64,000 bases of DNA, taken from assembly GCF_035961655.1 (NCBI RefSeq), contig NZ_CP108393.1, positions 6,775,001 to 6,839,000 on the forward strand. Direction: 5' to 3'. Every line of letters begins with the position of its first letter. Positions within the stretch are counted from its first letter, which is position 1. Shown piece by piece: positions 63,612-64,000 of the stretch. The stretch is from Streptomyces sp. NBC_01317 (GTDB taxonomy: Bacteria > Actinomycetota > Actinomycetes > Streptomycetales > Streptomycetaceae). The position numbers were made by a program, and so were the translations under genes. The notes under the pieces are model-generated. The model did not search any database. It was not told the DNA's origin and saw only the letters and a list, made by a program, of their open reading frames with translations.

Positions 63612-64000
63612 TCAGCCGCCGAACTCCTGGAGACCCTTGAGCGCCTGGTCCAGCAGTGCCTGCCGGCCCTCCAGCTCCTTGGCGAGCTTGTCCGCCCTGG
63701 CGTTGTTGCCCGCCGCCCGCGCCGTGTCGATCTGCCCGCGCAGCTTGTCGACGGCGGCCTGGAGCTGACCCGTCAGACCCGCGGCACGCGCGCGTGCCTC
63801 CGGGTTCGTACGGCGCCACTCGTTCTCCTCGGACTCCTGGAGAGCCCGCTCCACCGCCTGCATCCGGCCCTCGACCCGCGGCCGGGCGTCGCGCGGCACA
63901 TGCCCCACGGCCTCCCAGCGCTCGTTGAGGGCGCGGAAGGCGGCCCTGGCGGCCTTGAGGTCCTTCACCGGGACCAGCCGTTCGGCCTCGGTGGCGAGAT
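63612..64000 (-). CDS. DUF349 protein, C-terminal part (continues beyond the window)
   Basis: The visible 129 residues are the C-terminal end of a DUF349-repeat protein. LVPVKDLKAARAAFRALNERWEAVGHVPRD is the typical DUF349 helix with the W-x2-G core (given here across residues in two halves), followed by Arg/Glu-rich coiled-coil sequence. The frame stays open to base 64000, so the start lies outside. The function in actinobacteria is unknown. It is convergent with relA. Confidence 0.9.
   Translation of the reverse strand, partial: LATEAERLVPVKDLKAARAAFRALNERWEAVGHVPRDARPRVEGRMQAVERALQESEENEWRRTNPEARARAAGLTGQLQAAVDKLRGQIDTARAAGNNARADKLAKELEGRQALLDQALKGLQEFGG

Overview
This window is chromosomal DNA from a high-GC actinomycete, almost certainly a Streptomyces. 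The evidence is extreme third-position GC, many GTG starts, 4-bp ATGA/GTGA gene overlaps, leaderless -10-then-ATG starts, an ssgB sporulation gene, and a gene order (thrS, HIT protein, PI synthase, acyltransferase, pimA, pdxS, pdxT, yebC, ruvCAB, yajC, secDF, apt, relA) that is the conserved actinobacterial core arrangement (recalled, not searched). No integrase, transposase or CRISPR array is visible.

Layout. 1-4.3 kb: 3' part of argH, a HAD-like protein, and a TetR-MFS exporter pair with a palindromic operator. 4.4-7.8 kb: a PlsC-type acyltransferase, a Tat-exported glycerophosphodiesterase and a cytochrome P450. 7.8-9.3 kb: a very short open frame (29 codons, 7837-7926 on the minus strand) directly upstream of the P450. 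It looks like a P450-modified ribosomal peptide (RiPP) precursor ending in YIYWPYHTR, and it is the most interesting item in the window. A TTA-containing sigma-like gene and a GNAT gene follow. 9.4-11 kb: two small membrane proteins and a HAD phosphatase. 11.1-14.1 kb: metNIQ preceded by a leaderless, cysteine-rich leader peptide. 14.2-23.3 kb: tetrapyrrole/B12 genes (cbiET-type methyltransferase, a very large BluB-CobT fusion, cysG-type siroheme synthase) mixed with regulators and methyltransferases. 23.3-26.6 kb: a SpoU/TrmH methyltransferase, a Ser/Thr kinase and small proteins.

26.6-28.0 kb is gene-free and holds degenerate direct repeats. 28-32 kb: an APH-like protein, a zinc-ribbon protein, a tRNA cluster (three tRNA-Val(GAC), one tRNA-Cys(GCA)) and pabB-pabC. 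32-36.5 kb: acetyltransferase, DsbA-like protein, small membrane proteins, CGNR regulator, ssgB and a TIGR02611-type protein. 36.6-39.5 kb: two directly repeated tRNA-Val(CAC) genes around an 854-aa membrane protein. 39.6-42.4 kb: a DEDDh exonuclease divergent from a DUF4365 gene and an unknown partner gene. 42.4 kb to the end: the housekeeping core, thrS, potassium channel, HIT protein, phosphatidylinositol mannoside synthesis operon, PLP synthase, yebC, Holliday-junction resolution genes, Sec accessory genes, apt, relA, and part of a DUF349 protein.

Most gene pairs inside functional blocks overlap or nearly touch (metNI, pgsA-acyltransferase-pimA, pabBC, ruvCA, secF-apt), so translational coupling is likely. 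Convergent ends usually carry long perfect hairpins. All function calls come from reading motifs; no database search was run.
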